This document shows, in pieces, positions 23,881 to 32,803 of a stretch of DNA of 44,497 nucleotides. The translations under genes and the position numbers were made by a program. A model generated the notes under the pieces. That model searched no databases, was not told the DNA's origin, and saw only the letters and a list, made by a program, of their open reading frames with translations. Within the stretch, counting starts at the first letter, position 1, and every line of letters begins with the position of its first letter. The stretch comes from Planctomycetota bacterium (GTDB taxonomy: Bacteria; Planctomycetota; B15-G4; JADJEK01), in assembly GCA_016213895.1 (NCBI GenBank), contig JACQZJ010000075.1, positions 1 through 44,497 of the forward strand. Direction: 5' to 3'.

Positions 23881-26800
23881 CAGTTGCCCTCCGTGGCGAG
23901 CGGCGGTTCGATCGCGATGGTGCGCTTCTCGGCCATCTGGATCTCGCGCAGCGCCTTGCGGAACGGGGCGTAGCCCGCAAGGTCGATGCGGCGCGCCTCG
24001 AGCCGCAGCGTGCGGCTCACCTGCACGCCGTCCTGGGTCTCCTGCAGCTCCTGCGTGTACTTCAGCACTCCCTGCACCTCCACGCTGGCGGGCGGGGGCA
24101 GCCGCGCCACGCGCGCCCCGCGCGGCAGCTTCCAGAGGACCGTGGTCTCCTGGCAGAACGGCCGATCCAGGACCACGTCGTAGGCGCGCTCGACCTCGCT
24201 CTCGCTGGCGATCCCGTCCACCCCGGCGTCGTCGAAGCCGACGCGCAGCCCGAGCTGCCCGCCCTCGGCGGTCCACAGGCCGCGCGCGCGAAAGCGCGCC
24301 TTGAGCCAGGCGGGCAGGGTGATGTCCTCGAGGTCCGAGGTCTCGACCGACTCGATCTCGACCGCGCCGAAGCCGTCGTTCAGGCGGCGCGCGAGCACCG
24401 TCTTGATGTCGCCCTGCTCGCCGCCGTAGAGGCGCCGGAGCAGCACGGCGTACGAGCCGCAGCTCTCGTCGACCAGCTCCACCGCGCCGTTCCCTGACGC
24501 GTCGAGCTCCACCACGTAGCTGCGGCAGAGCGCGTTCTCCTCGGGCGGGGCGTAGGGGATCTCGTGGATCGTCCCGCCCGCCGCGCCGACGTGCAGCACG
24601 TGCGCTCCCTGGTCGTCGGCGCGCAGGTAGCCCACCGGGTTGTGCGCCGCGGTCCCGTCCAGGTAGTAGCCGGGGCGCTCCGCCGTCTGCAGCACGTGCA
24701 CGATGCAGTGGTTGAAGTGGCCGACCATGGCCGCGGCGAGCGGCTCCTCGGGCCGGCTGAAGCCGGTGCGGATCAGGACCGGCACCGCCGCGACGTCGAT
24801 CTCCGCGAGCAGCTGGCACAGCAGGATCGACTTGTCCTTGCAGTCGCCGAAGCGCCGCTCGAAGATGGTCGCGGCCGAGAACGGCTCGTAGCCGTGCGTG
24901 CCGAAGGGCCAGGAGTTGTAGCGGATCTCCTGGGCGACGAAGCGGTTGATCGCCTCGACCCGCGCGCGCTCGCCGCTCCGGCCTTCGGTCAGTTCGGCCA
25001 CCTTGGCCTTCATCTCGGGCGTGGTCACGAACTCCTTCTCGATGAAGCTCCAGTACCAGCGCGCGAAGGCGTCCCAGTCGGCGTAGGTGGTCACGTCCAC
25101 GACCGGCGAGAACTCCTCCTGGTCGGGCATGCGGGACTGCAGCGCCGGGCGCGGCAGGTCGCGCGCGCGCCAGCGCAGCACCTTCATGCCGTTCGCGTCG
25201 CTGCTCTCCGACTTCTCCAGGCCCGCGGCGTTGCGCTCGGCCACGTAGAGCGGCACCTGCGGCGGCGCGAGCACGATCAGCTCGGAGTCGCGCGTGGGCG
25301 CCGCGCCGTCGATCACTTCCGGGTAGAAGGTGCAGCGCGCGCCGAAGTACTCGCCGAAGACGCCGGGCTCGGACTCGTCCAGGCGGTACTCGACGTCCGC
25401 CAGGTCGCCCGCGGCGATCGGCGGCAGGTCGAAGAAGCGCTGCCGGTAGCCCTGGCTGACGCGGTCGCGCGAGCGCGGCGCAGGCGCGCGCTCGAAGGTG
25501 CCGTCCGCGTGGATGACGCGCACGTTGTAGACCTGCAGGCTCGCGTCCTCGGGATAGACGATGGTGTAGGTGTCGAGCCGCTCGATGCCGCCGGTGTTGA
25601 GGGCGCGGAAGACCACGTGCTCGTAGCGGTGCTCGGTGCCGTCCGGGTTGGCCTTGAACACGGTGGTGCGGCGCAGCATCTCCAGCGGCTCGTCGCGGCC
25701 GTCGCCGCCGCGCGCGGCGGCGGCGAGCGTCACCGCGTCCCAGCGGTAGGGATCGTCGAAGTTGTCGCGCGCCTCGTCCGAGATGAGGCGGCGCTGGCGG
25801 CGCGCCTTCTCGTTGCCGGGGTCGAGGCGGATCACCTCGTCCAGCCGATCCGCCGCCGCCGCAATCCGACCGGCGCGCACGTCCATGCGCACGAGCGCGC
25901 TGAGCGCGCCGGTGTGCTCCGGACAGACGGAGAGCGCGCGCTCGCACAGGCGCCGCGCCGCGTCGGGCGCGCCGCCGTATTCGAAGAGCCGCGCCTTGTC
26001 GAGCATGAGGCCGGTGGCGAAGGGGTCGGCGTTGAGCGCGCGCTCGGTGATCTCGACCGCCTCGCCGCCGCGCCCGGAGTCGATGAGCAGCGCGACCAGG
26101 TCGTCGAGCAGGCGGCCGGGCGGGCAGTGCCGGCGCAGCTCGCGCCGCAGCAGGTCCTCGGCCTCGGCCGCGCGCCCGAGCCGCAGCAGGCGGCGCGCCG
26201 CGTCCGCGCGGGCGCTGGCGAGGACTTGGCCGAGCGGCGCGTCCTCGGCCTGGCGCATGAGCAGCTGCGCCTCCGCGCCGCGGCCGCGCTCGCGCAGCAG
26301 GTTGGCGCGCAGCGTCAGCGCGCGATACGAGTCGGGTTCGAGCGCGAGGGCGCGCGCCGTCAGCTCGTCCACCCGGTCCGGCAGGGGATTGTCGCGCGCC
26401 GCGAACTCGGCGAGGTCGAGGATGGCCGGCACGTGCGCCGCGTCGAGCGCGACCACCTTCTTGAGCGCGTGCAGCCGGCGGTTGACCGCCTGTTCCACCT
26501 TGCTCGCGCCGCGCAGCGCGTTCGCCATGGCCAGCAGGTGGTAGCCCGCGACGTGTTCCGGCGCGAACTGGACGGCGCGCTCCGCCGCGAGCCGGGCGCG
26601 GCGCTCGGCCACGTCCTCGGGATGGACGAGGAGGTGGTAGAGGGCGAGCAGGCGCGCGGCGTAGGCGTCCTGGTCCATGCCCTCGAGGATCTGGCGCGCC
26701 TCGGGGGCGGGAGCGGGCGCTGCGCCGGCCGGCTCGGCGGCCGCCGCGCTCGCGACCTGCGCCGAATCGACCTCGAGGTCTTGAAGCGGCCGGCCGTCGA

Positions 26801-27674
26801 GGTCGGTGAAGCGCAGCTCCGCCAGCCAGCCCTTGTCCTCGGCCGCGAGCTTGACCAGGAGCTGGTTCCAACCGGCCTTGAGCGGCAGCACCACGCGCTC
26901 CTGGTCGGCGAAGTGCGGGCGGTCGACCTTGTGCGCGAGCAGGGTCGCGCCGTTCAGCAGCACCTTGACCGAGCAAGGCGAACCGATGCGCAGGACCACG
27001 CTATGTTCGCCCTCGGCGGCGATGGCCGTGGCGAGGTAGGCCACGCCGTGCTCGCTCGGGTTGAGCATGTCTTCGAAGGGGATCGTCCCGGCCGGGCTGT
27101 GCGCGGGCATCTCGCGCCATTCCACGGCGCGCTCCTTGCCCTGGAGCGGCGCTGCGCGGTCGAAGCCCTGTTCCGGCGCGTAGGCCACGTTGAAGCCGCT
27201 GCCGCGCTCGTTGTCGAAGGGGCCGATGAAGAGGAAGTCGGTGACGTAGCCGAGATCCTCGAACAGCGCGCGCGCCTCGCCCGGCCTGCCGATCTGGCGC
27301 AGGGCCTCGCCGAGCAAGTGGTCGAGGCGGAAGGCGAGCGCCGCGGGCGTGCCCTCGGGCCAGGGACGCATGGCCTCGAGGGCCGCGGCCGCCTCCTCGA
27401 ACACGCCGATGTCGGTGACGATGTCGGTGAGCAGGATGGCCGCGACCTCGGCCTCCGCGCGCGCCAGGTCATCGGCGAAGCGTCCGGCGGCGATGGCGCC
27501 AGCCAGGCGTTCGGCCAGGAGCCGCCATTCTTCGAGCGGCCGGTGCGGCCCGAGCAGGCGCCCGTCCCGTTCGACCAGCGGCCCCTCGAGGGCCGCGCCA
27601 GCGGGCGCGAGCGGCGGGGCTGATCCGGCGGCGCCGGACCCGAGCGTGCATGCGAGCAGGATGGCCTGGATCAT
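23880..27674 (-). CDS. Secreted TPR/DUF3857/transglutaminase protein with intact triad
   Basis: The 1264-aa protein starts at 27674 with a signal peptide (MIQAILLACTLGSGAAGSA). Residues ~30-320 include a sandwich-like module (GSPCSVKVLLNGATLLAHK). About residues 335-650 are TPR-like helical repeats. DUF3857 covers ~665-850 (TVFKANPDGTEHRYEHVVF). The transglutaminase core follows with RFGDCKDKSILL (Cys945), GHFNHCIVHV (His989) and YYLDGTA (Asp1006), a complete papain-like triad. A DUF3858-type beta domain ends the protein. Such proteins are common in Bacteroidota and Planctomycetota, and are thought to act on peptides or proteins in the envelope; the reaction is unproven. It is first in a two-gene operon with its cysteine-less paralogue. 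Confidence 0.9.
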   Translation of the reverse strand: MIQAILLACTLGSGAAGSAPPLAPAGAALEGPLVERDGRLLGPHRPLEEWRLLAERLAGAIAAGRFADDLARAEAEVAAILLTDIVTDIGVFEEAAAALEAMRPWPEGTPAALAFRLDHLLGEALRQIGRPGEARALFEDLGYVTDFLFIGPFDNERGSGFNVAYAPEQGFDRAAPLQGKERAVEWREMPAHSPAGTIPFEDMLNPSEHGVAYLATAIAAEGEHSVVLRIGSPCSVKVLLNGATLLAHKVDRPHFADQERVVLPLKAGWNQLLVKLAAEDKGWLAELRFTDLDGRPLQDLEVDSAQVASAAAAEPAGAAPAPAPEARQILEGMDQDAYAARLLALYHLLVHPEDVAERRARLAAERAVQFAPEHVAGYHLLAMANALRGASKVEQAVNRRLHALKKVVALDAAHVPAILDLAEFAARDNPLPDRVDELTARALALEPDSYRALTLRANLLRERGRGAEAQLLMRQAEDAPLGQVLASARADAARRLLRLGRAAEAEDLLRRELRRHCPPGRLLDDLVALLIDSGRGGEAVEITERALNADPFATGLMLDKARLFEYGGAPDAARRLCERALSVCPEHTGALSALVRMDVRAGRIAAAADRLDEVIRLDPGNEKARRQRRLISDEARDNFDDPYRWDAVTLAAAARGGDGRDEPLEMLRRTTVFKANPDGTEHRYEHVVFRALNTGGIERLDTYTIVYPEDASLQVYNVRVIHADGTFERAPAPRSRDRVSQGYRQRFFDLPPIAAGDLADVEYRLDESEPGVFGEYFGARCTFYPEVIDGAAPTRDSELIVLAPPQVPLYVAERNAAGLEKSESSDANGMKVLRWRARDLPRPALQSRMPDQEEFSPVVDVTTYADWDAFARWYWSFIEKEFVTTPEMKAKVAELTEGRSGERARVEAINRFVAQEIRYNSWPFGTHGYEPFSAATIFERRFGDCKDKSILLCQLLAEIDVAAVPVLIRTGFSRPEEPLAAAMVGHFNHCIVHVLQTAERPGYYLDGTAAHNPVGYLRADDQGAHVLHVGAAGGTIHEIPYAPPEENALCRSYVVELDASGNGAVELVDESCGSYAVLLRRLYGGEQGDIKTVLARRLNDGFGAVEIESVETSDLEDITLPAWLKARFRARGLWTAEGGQLGLRVGFDDAGVDGIASESEVERAYDVVLDRPFCQETTVLWKLPRGARVARLPPPASVEVQGVLKYTQELQETQDGVQVSRTLRLEARRIDLAGYAPFRKALREIQMAEKRTIAIEPPLATEGN

Positions 27675-27777
27675 GGGGAGCGCTCCTCGGTGCGGCCAGC
27701 GTAGCGGCCCGGGGAAGGGAAGTCAGGGACGGTCCGCACTTGACGAGTCGGGCGACGCGCGGAAGATGCGCCCTCGC

Positions 27778-28761
27778 ATGAAGCGTGCGAGATGCGCCGT
27801 GCTCAGCGCCGCGGGCTTCTCTTGTCTGGCCTGTCGGGCGAGCGAAGGTCGCTTCGTGCTCGAGAAGGCCGGCCTCGAGCTGCGGCGCTGCCGTTCCTGC
27901 GGGCTCGTGCAGCAGCACCCCGTTCCCGGCGCGGAGGCGCTCAGCGCCATGTACGAGCAGGAGGCGCACTACGCCGGCCAGCTCGTGCGCGGCGAGGCAG
28001 AGGTCCTCGCCCGGGAGCGCGAGGTCGTGGCGCAGCTCGCCGCGCGCGGCGCCTCCGGCCCGTTCCTCGACGTGGGGGCCGGGGCGGGACTGCTCTTGCG
28101 CGCGGCGCGGGAGCGGGGCTTCTCCGGGATCGCGCTCGAGCTGTCGGCGCCGAGCGCGGAGCTCATCGCGCGCACCCTCGACGTCGCGGTGCACCAGGCG
28201 GCCATCGAGGAGGCGCCGCTCGCGCCGGAGTCGGTCGGGGTCGTCGCCTTCTCCCATTCGCTGGAGCATCTCGGCGATCCGGTTGGCGCCCGCGTGCGGC
28301 GCGCGCGGGAGCTGCTCCGTCCGGGCGGGCTCGTCCACGTCGCCGTGCCGAACTGGCGCGCGGCCAAGCGGGTCCTCGCCGGCCGCCACACCCCGTGGAT
28401 CTACGCGCACCACATCTCGTACTTCGAGCGCCGGACGCTGGCCGCGCTGCTGCGGCGCGCGGGCTTCGAACCGCTTTCCTTCACGGTCGGCCGCTTCGTC
28501 GGCCTGGACTACCCCTTCATCCTGGCCTGCCTGCGCCGCTTCCGCCTGGAGCGCTCGCTGCGGCGCTTCCTCAGCATGGGGGAGCGGCCGCTGGAGGAGC
28601 TGATCGCGGACGGCGTGCGCATCGCCTGTCCGGTGTGGCGCTATCGCGCCGTCGTCGGCTGCGCGCGCCTCTTCCTGCGCCTTTGGCCCGAACGCCTGTG
28701 CTGCGCGCTCGGCCGCGGCGAGGAGCTGCGCGCCACCGCCGTCAGCGCAGGTGCTCGTTGA
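27778..28761 (+). CDS. SAM-dependent methyltransferase with N-terminal zinc ribbon
   Basis: The 327-aa protein has an N-terminal four-cysteine ribbon (SCLACRAS and RRCRSCGLVQ) followed by a class I methyltransferase domain. Motif I is FLDVGAGAGLLLRAA, an acidic residue ends the next strand (IALELS), and motif IV reads AFSHSLEHLGDP. This is the Methyltransf_23-type layout often found in sugar, lipid or antibiotic modification. The C-terminal ~90 residues carry basic and aromatic helices. Start: ATG at 27778, with GGAAG 12 bases upstream; an in-frame ATG at 27766 is also possible. The ~100-base gap to the divergent transglutaminase operon is a shared promoter region. The 3' end overlaps the convergent nuclease gene by 20 bases. 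Substrate unknown. Confidence 0.88.
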   Translation: MKRARCAVLSAAGFSCLACRASEGRFVLEKAGLELRRCRSCGLVQQHPVPGAEALSAMYEQEAHYAGQLVRGEAEVLAREREVVAQLAARGASGPFLDVGAGAGLLLRAARERGFSGIALELSAPSAELIARTLDVAVHQAAIEEAPLAPESVGVVAFSHSLEHLGDPVGARVRRARELLRPGGLVHVAVPNWRAAKRVLAGRHTPWIYAHHISYFERRTLAALLRRAGFEPLSFTVGRFVGLDYPFILACLRRFRLERSLRRFLSMGERPLEELIADGVRIACPVWRYRAVVGCARLFLRLWPERLCCALGRGEELRATAVSAGAR

Positions 28762-29620
28762 TGTCGATCACCTGGCGCGCTCCGACGCGTCCCAGGAAGG
28801 CGCGCAGCTCGTCGCCGCTGTTGTGCTCGGAGTAGGGCACGTAGAAGAAGTTCCGTTCGCGCGGCCGCCCGCGCGTGAAGCCCGTGGGGAGAATGACGAT
28901 CGCGTCGCGCGCGTGGTTGGGGAAGCGCTTGGCGAAGTGCTCCTGGAAGAAGCCCATGGCGTAGGCGCGCAGCGGCGTCTCAGCGCGGTCGCGGGTGACG
29001 CACGCGCCCATGCCGATCAGCTCGTAGACGCGATGGAACTCCTCGGTCAGGTAGACGGGGTAGCCCACGCGCTCGTGGATGGCCTGGATCAGGCGGTTCT
29101 TGCCTATGGTGTAGACGCCGAGGAAGACCTCCTTGCGGCGGTGGCGCTCGATCAGCTCGATGACCTGCTGGATGGCCTGCTCCTGCGACGGCAGGGTGCG
29201 GTTGTCCTCGTCGTTGAGGTAGGTGCAGTCGACGAACAGCGTGTCGATTCCGGCGAAGAGATCGGGATGCTGGTCGTGCTCGGCGCAGTAGCGGAAGTCG
29301 CCGGTGTGCAGGCAGCGGCGGCCCGCGGCCTCGAACAGGAACATGAGCGCGCCCGGGCAGTGGTTGGCCTCGAAGGCCTTGATGCTGGCGCCACGCGAAA
29401 GGCGCAGGGTTTCGCCCGGCCGGATGACGGTGATGCGCTCCGGCGCGATGCCCTTCATGGCGACGAGCAGCCGCGCGGTCACGGGCGAGCAGAGGATCTT
29501 GCGCGTGTCCCTGTTCGCGAGGCCCTGGCGGTGGTCCGCGTGGTAGTGGGTCAGGGCGTAGAGCTCGGCTCCCCTCTGCCGGAAGTCGTCCACCTCGATC
29601 TGTGTGTCAGGGATCCTCAC
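28742..29620 (-). CDS. SNM1/Pso2-type metallo-beta-lactamase-fold nuclease
   Basis: The 292-aa protein starts at a GTG at 29620 (VRIPDTQIEVDDF), 6 bases after GAGG; the longer frame upstream has no support. Metal-binding motif HYHADH holds H25, H27, D29 and H30. The SNM1 family signature NHCPGALMFLF follows with H87, then HTGDFR (D108), FVDCTYLN and YTIGKNRLI. Near the end is PYSEHNSGDELRAF, matching the PYSEHSS motif of DCLRE1/SNM1 beta-CASP nucleases. Eukaryotic members are 5' exonucleases for crosslink repair and end processing. Bacterial homologues are sparse and little studied. No repair gene lies beside it, so the substrate (DNA or RNA) is open. The 119-base gap to the divergent GH51 gene holds both promoters. 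Confidence 0.88.
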   Translation of the reverse strand: MRIPDTQIEVDDFRQRGAELYALTHYHADHRQGLANRDTRKILCSPVTARLLVAMKGIAPERITVIRPGETLRLSRGASIKAFEANHCPGALMFLFEAAGRRCLHTGDFRYCAEHDQHPDLFAGIDTLFVDCTYLNDEDNRTLPSQEQAIQQVIELIERHRRKEVFLGVYTIGKNRLIQAIHERVGYPVYLTEEFHRVYELIGMGACVTRDRAETPLRAYAMGFFQEHFAKRFPNHARDAIVILPTGFTRGRPRERNFFYVPYSEHNSGDELRAFLGRVGARQVIDINEHLR

Positions 29621-29739
29621 GAAGCGCCTCGCGCAAGACAGGGAACGGCGCGAGCCTACACCAGAGCGGGCACCCGCACCACGGATTCCGCCGGGCGGGA
29701 GCATTGCGCGGGCGCGGTCCGGCCGGGCAGAATCGCGGC

Positions 29740-31885
29740 ATGCTGCAGCTCATTCTCGCCGCTCTCGCTTCGTTCGGCTTCGAGCAGGGGACCGATCTGC
29801 CTGAGGGCTTCGCGACGCATACCTACAGCGGCGCCGCGGTCTGCGTCTGGGAGGAGTCGGGTCGCGGCGGGCGCTCGGTCTCGATCGCCTCGGACAGCGG
29901 AGCGGACGCGGCCTGGCAGACGCGCCTCGCCGTGCGGCCGGGCGCCGTGTACCGCCTCTCGGGCTGGATCCGCGCCGAGGGAGTGCTCTCCCGGGGCGGC
30001 CGCGGCGCGCTCTTCAACGTGCACGAGATCCCGGGCGCGGCCACGCCCGCGCTCACCGGCACGCGCCCGTGGACCTTCGTCGAGTGCGAGTTCGAGACCG
30101 GGCCGCGCGCCGAGGTCACGGTGAACTGCCTGTTCGGCGGCTGGGGAGAGGCCACGGGGATGGCCTTCTTCGACGACCTGGACCTGGAGCTCTTGTTCCA
30201 GCCCGACCCGGAGCGGCCGGCGGCGATCATCGACCTCGAGCGGGAGTTCGGCGACCTCTCGCCCCACATCTACGGGCAGTTCATCGAGCACCTCGGGCGG
30301 TGCATCAACGGCGGGATCTGGGCCGAGATGCTGGAGGACCGCAAGTTCTTCCATCAGGCCGGCTCCTTCGACTCGCCCTGGCGCCGCCTGGCGGGCGAGG
30401 AGGGCGTGTCCGTGGCCATGGACGTGGAGCGTCCCTGCGCCAACGACTGGTCGGTGAAGCTCACACGCGCCGCGCGCGCGGGAACCGAGCCCTGCGGCAT
30501 CGAGCAGCGCGGCCTGGGCGTGCTCGCTGGTCGCGAGTACCGGGGGCGCTTCCTGCTCGCCGGCCAGGGCAGCGTGGAGGTCGCGCTCTCCTGGGGCGAG
30601 GGCGGAAGCGAGCACCAGGCGCTCGCGTTCGACGTGGACTGCGCGGAGTTCACCGCCTTCTCCGTCGCGTTGCGCGCGGGCGGCGCCTCCGAGGACGCGG
30701 CGCTTTCGATCGACTTGCAGGGCGAAGGCGGGGTCTGGATCGGCGCGTGCTCGCTCATGCCGGCGGACAACGTGCGCGGCCTGCGCGCCGACGTCCTCGA
30801 CCTGCTGAAGCAGCTCGACGCGCCGATCTACCGCTGGCCCGGAGGGAACTTCGTCTCGGGCTACGACTGGCGGGACGGCCTCGGCCCGCCGGACCAAAGG
30901 CCCACGCGCAAGAACCCGGCCTGGCAGGGAATCGAGCCCAATGACTTCGGCGCCTGCGAGTTCCTGGACTTCTGCGCCGAGGTCGAGGCCGAGCCGCTCG
31001 TCGTGGTCAACACCGGCCTCGGCTCGCCCGAGCTGGCGGCCGCTCTCGTCGAGTTCCTGAACGGCCCGGCCGAGAGCCCGCAGGGGCGGCGCCGCGCCCG
31101 GCTCGGCCGGGTCGAGCCGTACGGCGTGCGCTGGTTCGGGGTCGGGAACGAGATGTACGGCGACTGGCAGCTCGGCCACGTGCCCCTCGAGCGCTACGTC
31201 GTGCGCCACCGGGAGTTCGCCGCCGCCATGCGCGCGGTCGATCCCTCCATCAAGCTGGTCGCGGTGGGGGCCTCGGGCGAGTGGAGCCGCCGCATGCTCG
31301 CCGAGTGCGGTGGGGACATGGACCTCCTCTCCGAGCACTTCTACTGCGGCGGCGCGGACGACCTCGAGGAGCACGTCGCCCAGATCCCGCTCGCCGTGCG
31401 CGAGAAGGCCGCCTCTCACCGCCACAGCCTCTCCACGCTCGCGGGCCGCGCCATCCCCATCGCCCTCGACGAGTGGAACTACTGGTACGGGGAACACGTC
31501 TACGGCGAACTCGGAGACCACCGCCCTGCCGCTGCTCCTCTACCGCCGCCACTTCCGCGGCCAGGCGTTGGCGGTGACGGGTCCGGGCGGGCCGCTCGAC
31601 GTGGCGGCCGCGCGGGACGGCGCGCGCCTCGTCATCGGCGTGGTGAACGCGTCGCGCGAGAAGAAGACCCTGCGCCTGGAGACGAAGGGCGGGGCGGGGA
31701 TGTTCCCGCGCGCGCGGCGCTTCACCATCGCGGGCGCCGATGACATGGCCTACAACGAGCCCGGCCAGCCGCCGCGCGTCTGCATCCGCGAGGACGCGCT
31801 CCAGGACTTCGCTCCAGGCGCGCTCGAGATCGAGCCGGTGAGCGTCACGCTGTTCCTCGCCGACCTCATCGTCGTCAGCGCTCTT
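29740..31885 (+). pseudogene. GH51 alpha-L-arabinofuranosidase with internal deletion and frameshift
   Basis: It starts at the ATG at 29740 (MLQLILAALASFGFEQG). Residues ~10-150 form a CBM4/9-like galactose-binding fold. The GH51 region begins at LSPHIYGQFIEHLGRC and carries the acid/base Glu471 (GNEMYGDW) and nucleophile Glu578 (LDEWNYWYG), both intact. After HVYGELG (to ~31515) the expected ~50 residues are missing, and the family motif TTALPLLLYRRHF resumes in the next frame at 31514. The frame-2 part continues through the C-terminal beta domain to about VSVTLFLADL (~31858). Active-site residues survive, but the barrel lacks its last segment, so the product is probably inactive. An assembly join error is the alternative; the break contains no repeats by eye. 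Confidence 0.8.
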
Positions 31886-31978
31886 CCCGAGGGAGTGTTC
31901 CGGGAGAAGGACCCGCGCGACCGCGCCACGGGCGCGGTCTTCCCCACCTTCACTCAGCTCGCGCGCTATGACGCCGGG

Positions 31979-32770
31979 ATGTCCGAGATCTCATTGAGGC
32001 GCCAGGAGTGCCCAGACGAGCAGAGCCACGACTGGCGCTGGTCGGAGAACGCCTACTCCACGCGTCTGAAGATCGTGGCCGTGGACAGCCGGCTCGGCGG
32101 CGGCGAGCTGTTCGTGGCCGGAATCGAGCCGGACACCGAGGCTTCCATCATCGAGAGGTGGGTATTCCCGGTCCGCTCGGGCCGATGGCATCACACGTAC
32201 ACTGGGACGGCGAATCCGATCGGCACGCCGACGGCGGCGTACACGTATCAGAACTCCATCGAAGGGGGCCTCTACCGGCCGCCGCCGGCGCTCTGGTACG
32301 CGCCGGAGCGCACCGTGGTCCTGCGCACCATGGCCTGCGGCTTCGTGCGTTCGCTGGCCTGCGATCCCGAGGGCCGGTATCTCCTCTTCTCGACCTACCC
32401 TTGGGGATACATCTATCAGCTCGACCTGATGGACCCCGGCGCGCCGCTGGCGCGGCTCTTCGGGATCTCCGAGATTGCGGAGCTGGCCGGCGCAAGCTGG
32501 CTGGAGATTCGTCAACACGCCGACCTGGGTCGGGTTTGCGTCGTGTCGCCGCCAGACATCAGTGCGGCTTCGGCGCAGCCTGTTCCGCCGAAGCTCGTGT
32601 ACCTGATCGATGGGAACAACGACGGCGTGTTCGAGGCGCACGTTGCTGTGGAGATCGAGGAAGACAGGATGTCGAGGATGACGGCGGTCGTGGATCCGGT
32701 CACCTTCCAGGTTGTTCCGCTGCCGGAGTCCAAGTGGTCGGCGCCCTGGGCGGGGGGCTTGTGCTTCTGA
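31979..32770 (+). CDS. Hypothetical protein, possible beta-propeller fragment fused behind the GH51 remnant
   Basis: The frame is continuous with the end of the GH51 remnant, so no stop separates them. The protein changes character after ~31860, and from the ATG at 31979 (MSEISLRRQECPDEQ) a 263-aa product is possible. Blade-like strands occur: RSLACDPEGRYLLFSTY, WGYIYQLDLMDPGA, YLIDGNNDGVFEAHV. Codon use is less GC-extreme than in neighbouring genes. I recognise no family. It may be an independent gene, a fusion through lost stop and start codons, or the tail of a transferred gene. No ribosome site is obvious before 31979, so the true 5' end is uncertain. Confidence 0.5.
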   Translation: MSEISLRRQECPDEQSHDWRWSENAYSTRLKIVAVDSRLGGGELFVAGIEPDTEASIIERWVFPVRSGRWHHTYTGTANPIGTPTAAYTYQNSIEGGLYRPPPALWYAPERTVVLRTMACGFVRSLACDPEGRYLLFSTYPWGYIYQLDLMDPGAPLARLFGISEIAELAGASWLEIRQHADLGRVCVVSPPDISAASAQPVPPKLVYLIDGNNDGVFEAHVAVEIEEDRMSRMTAVVDPVTFQVVPLPESKWSAPWAGGLCF

Positions 32771-32774
32771 CGCC

Positions 32775-32792
32775 CGGGCGGCGGGCCGCCCG
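32775..32792. terminator. GC-rich hairpin between convergent genes
   Basis: CGGGCGG (32775-32781) pairs with CCGCCCG (32786-32792) around a four-base loop, 5 bases after one stop (32770) and 12 before the other (32804). No T tract follows on either strand, so it may act as a weak bidirectional or Rho-assisted terminator. Confidence 0.4.
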
Positions 32793-32803
32793 CGAACCCG
32801 GGT

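Noticed and set aside
23881-26976. Extension of the second transglutaminase gene far upstream in its own frame
   Set aside because: The extension is a shadow of the first gene. The ATG at 23880 has a signal peptide and a TGATG junction.
24564-27623. Long plus-strand open frame opposite the transglutaminase gene
   Set aside because: Repetitive Arg/Val/Glu/His composition and no recognisable fold. The opposite strand encodes a complete Cys-His-Asp transglutaminase.
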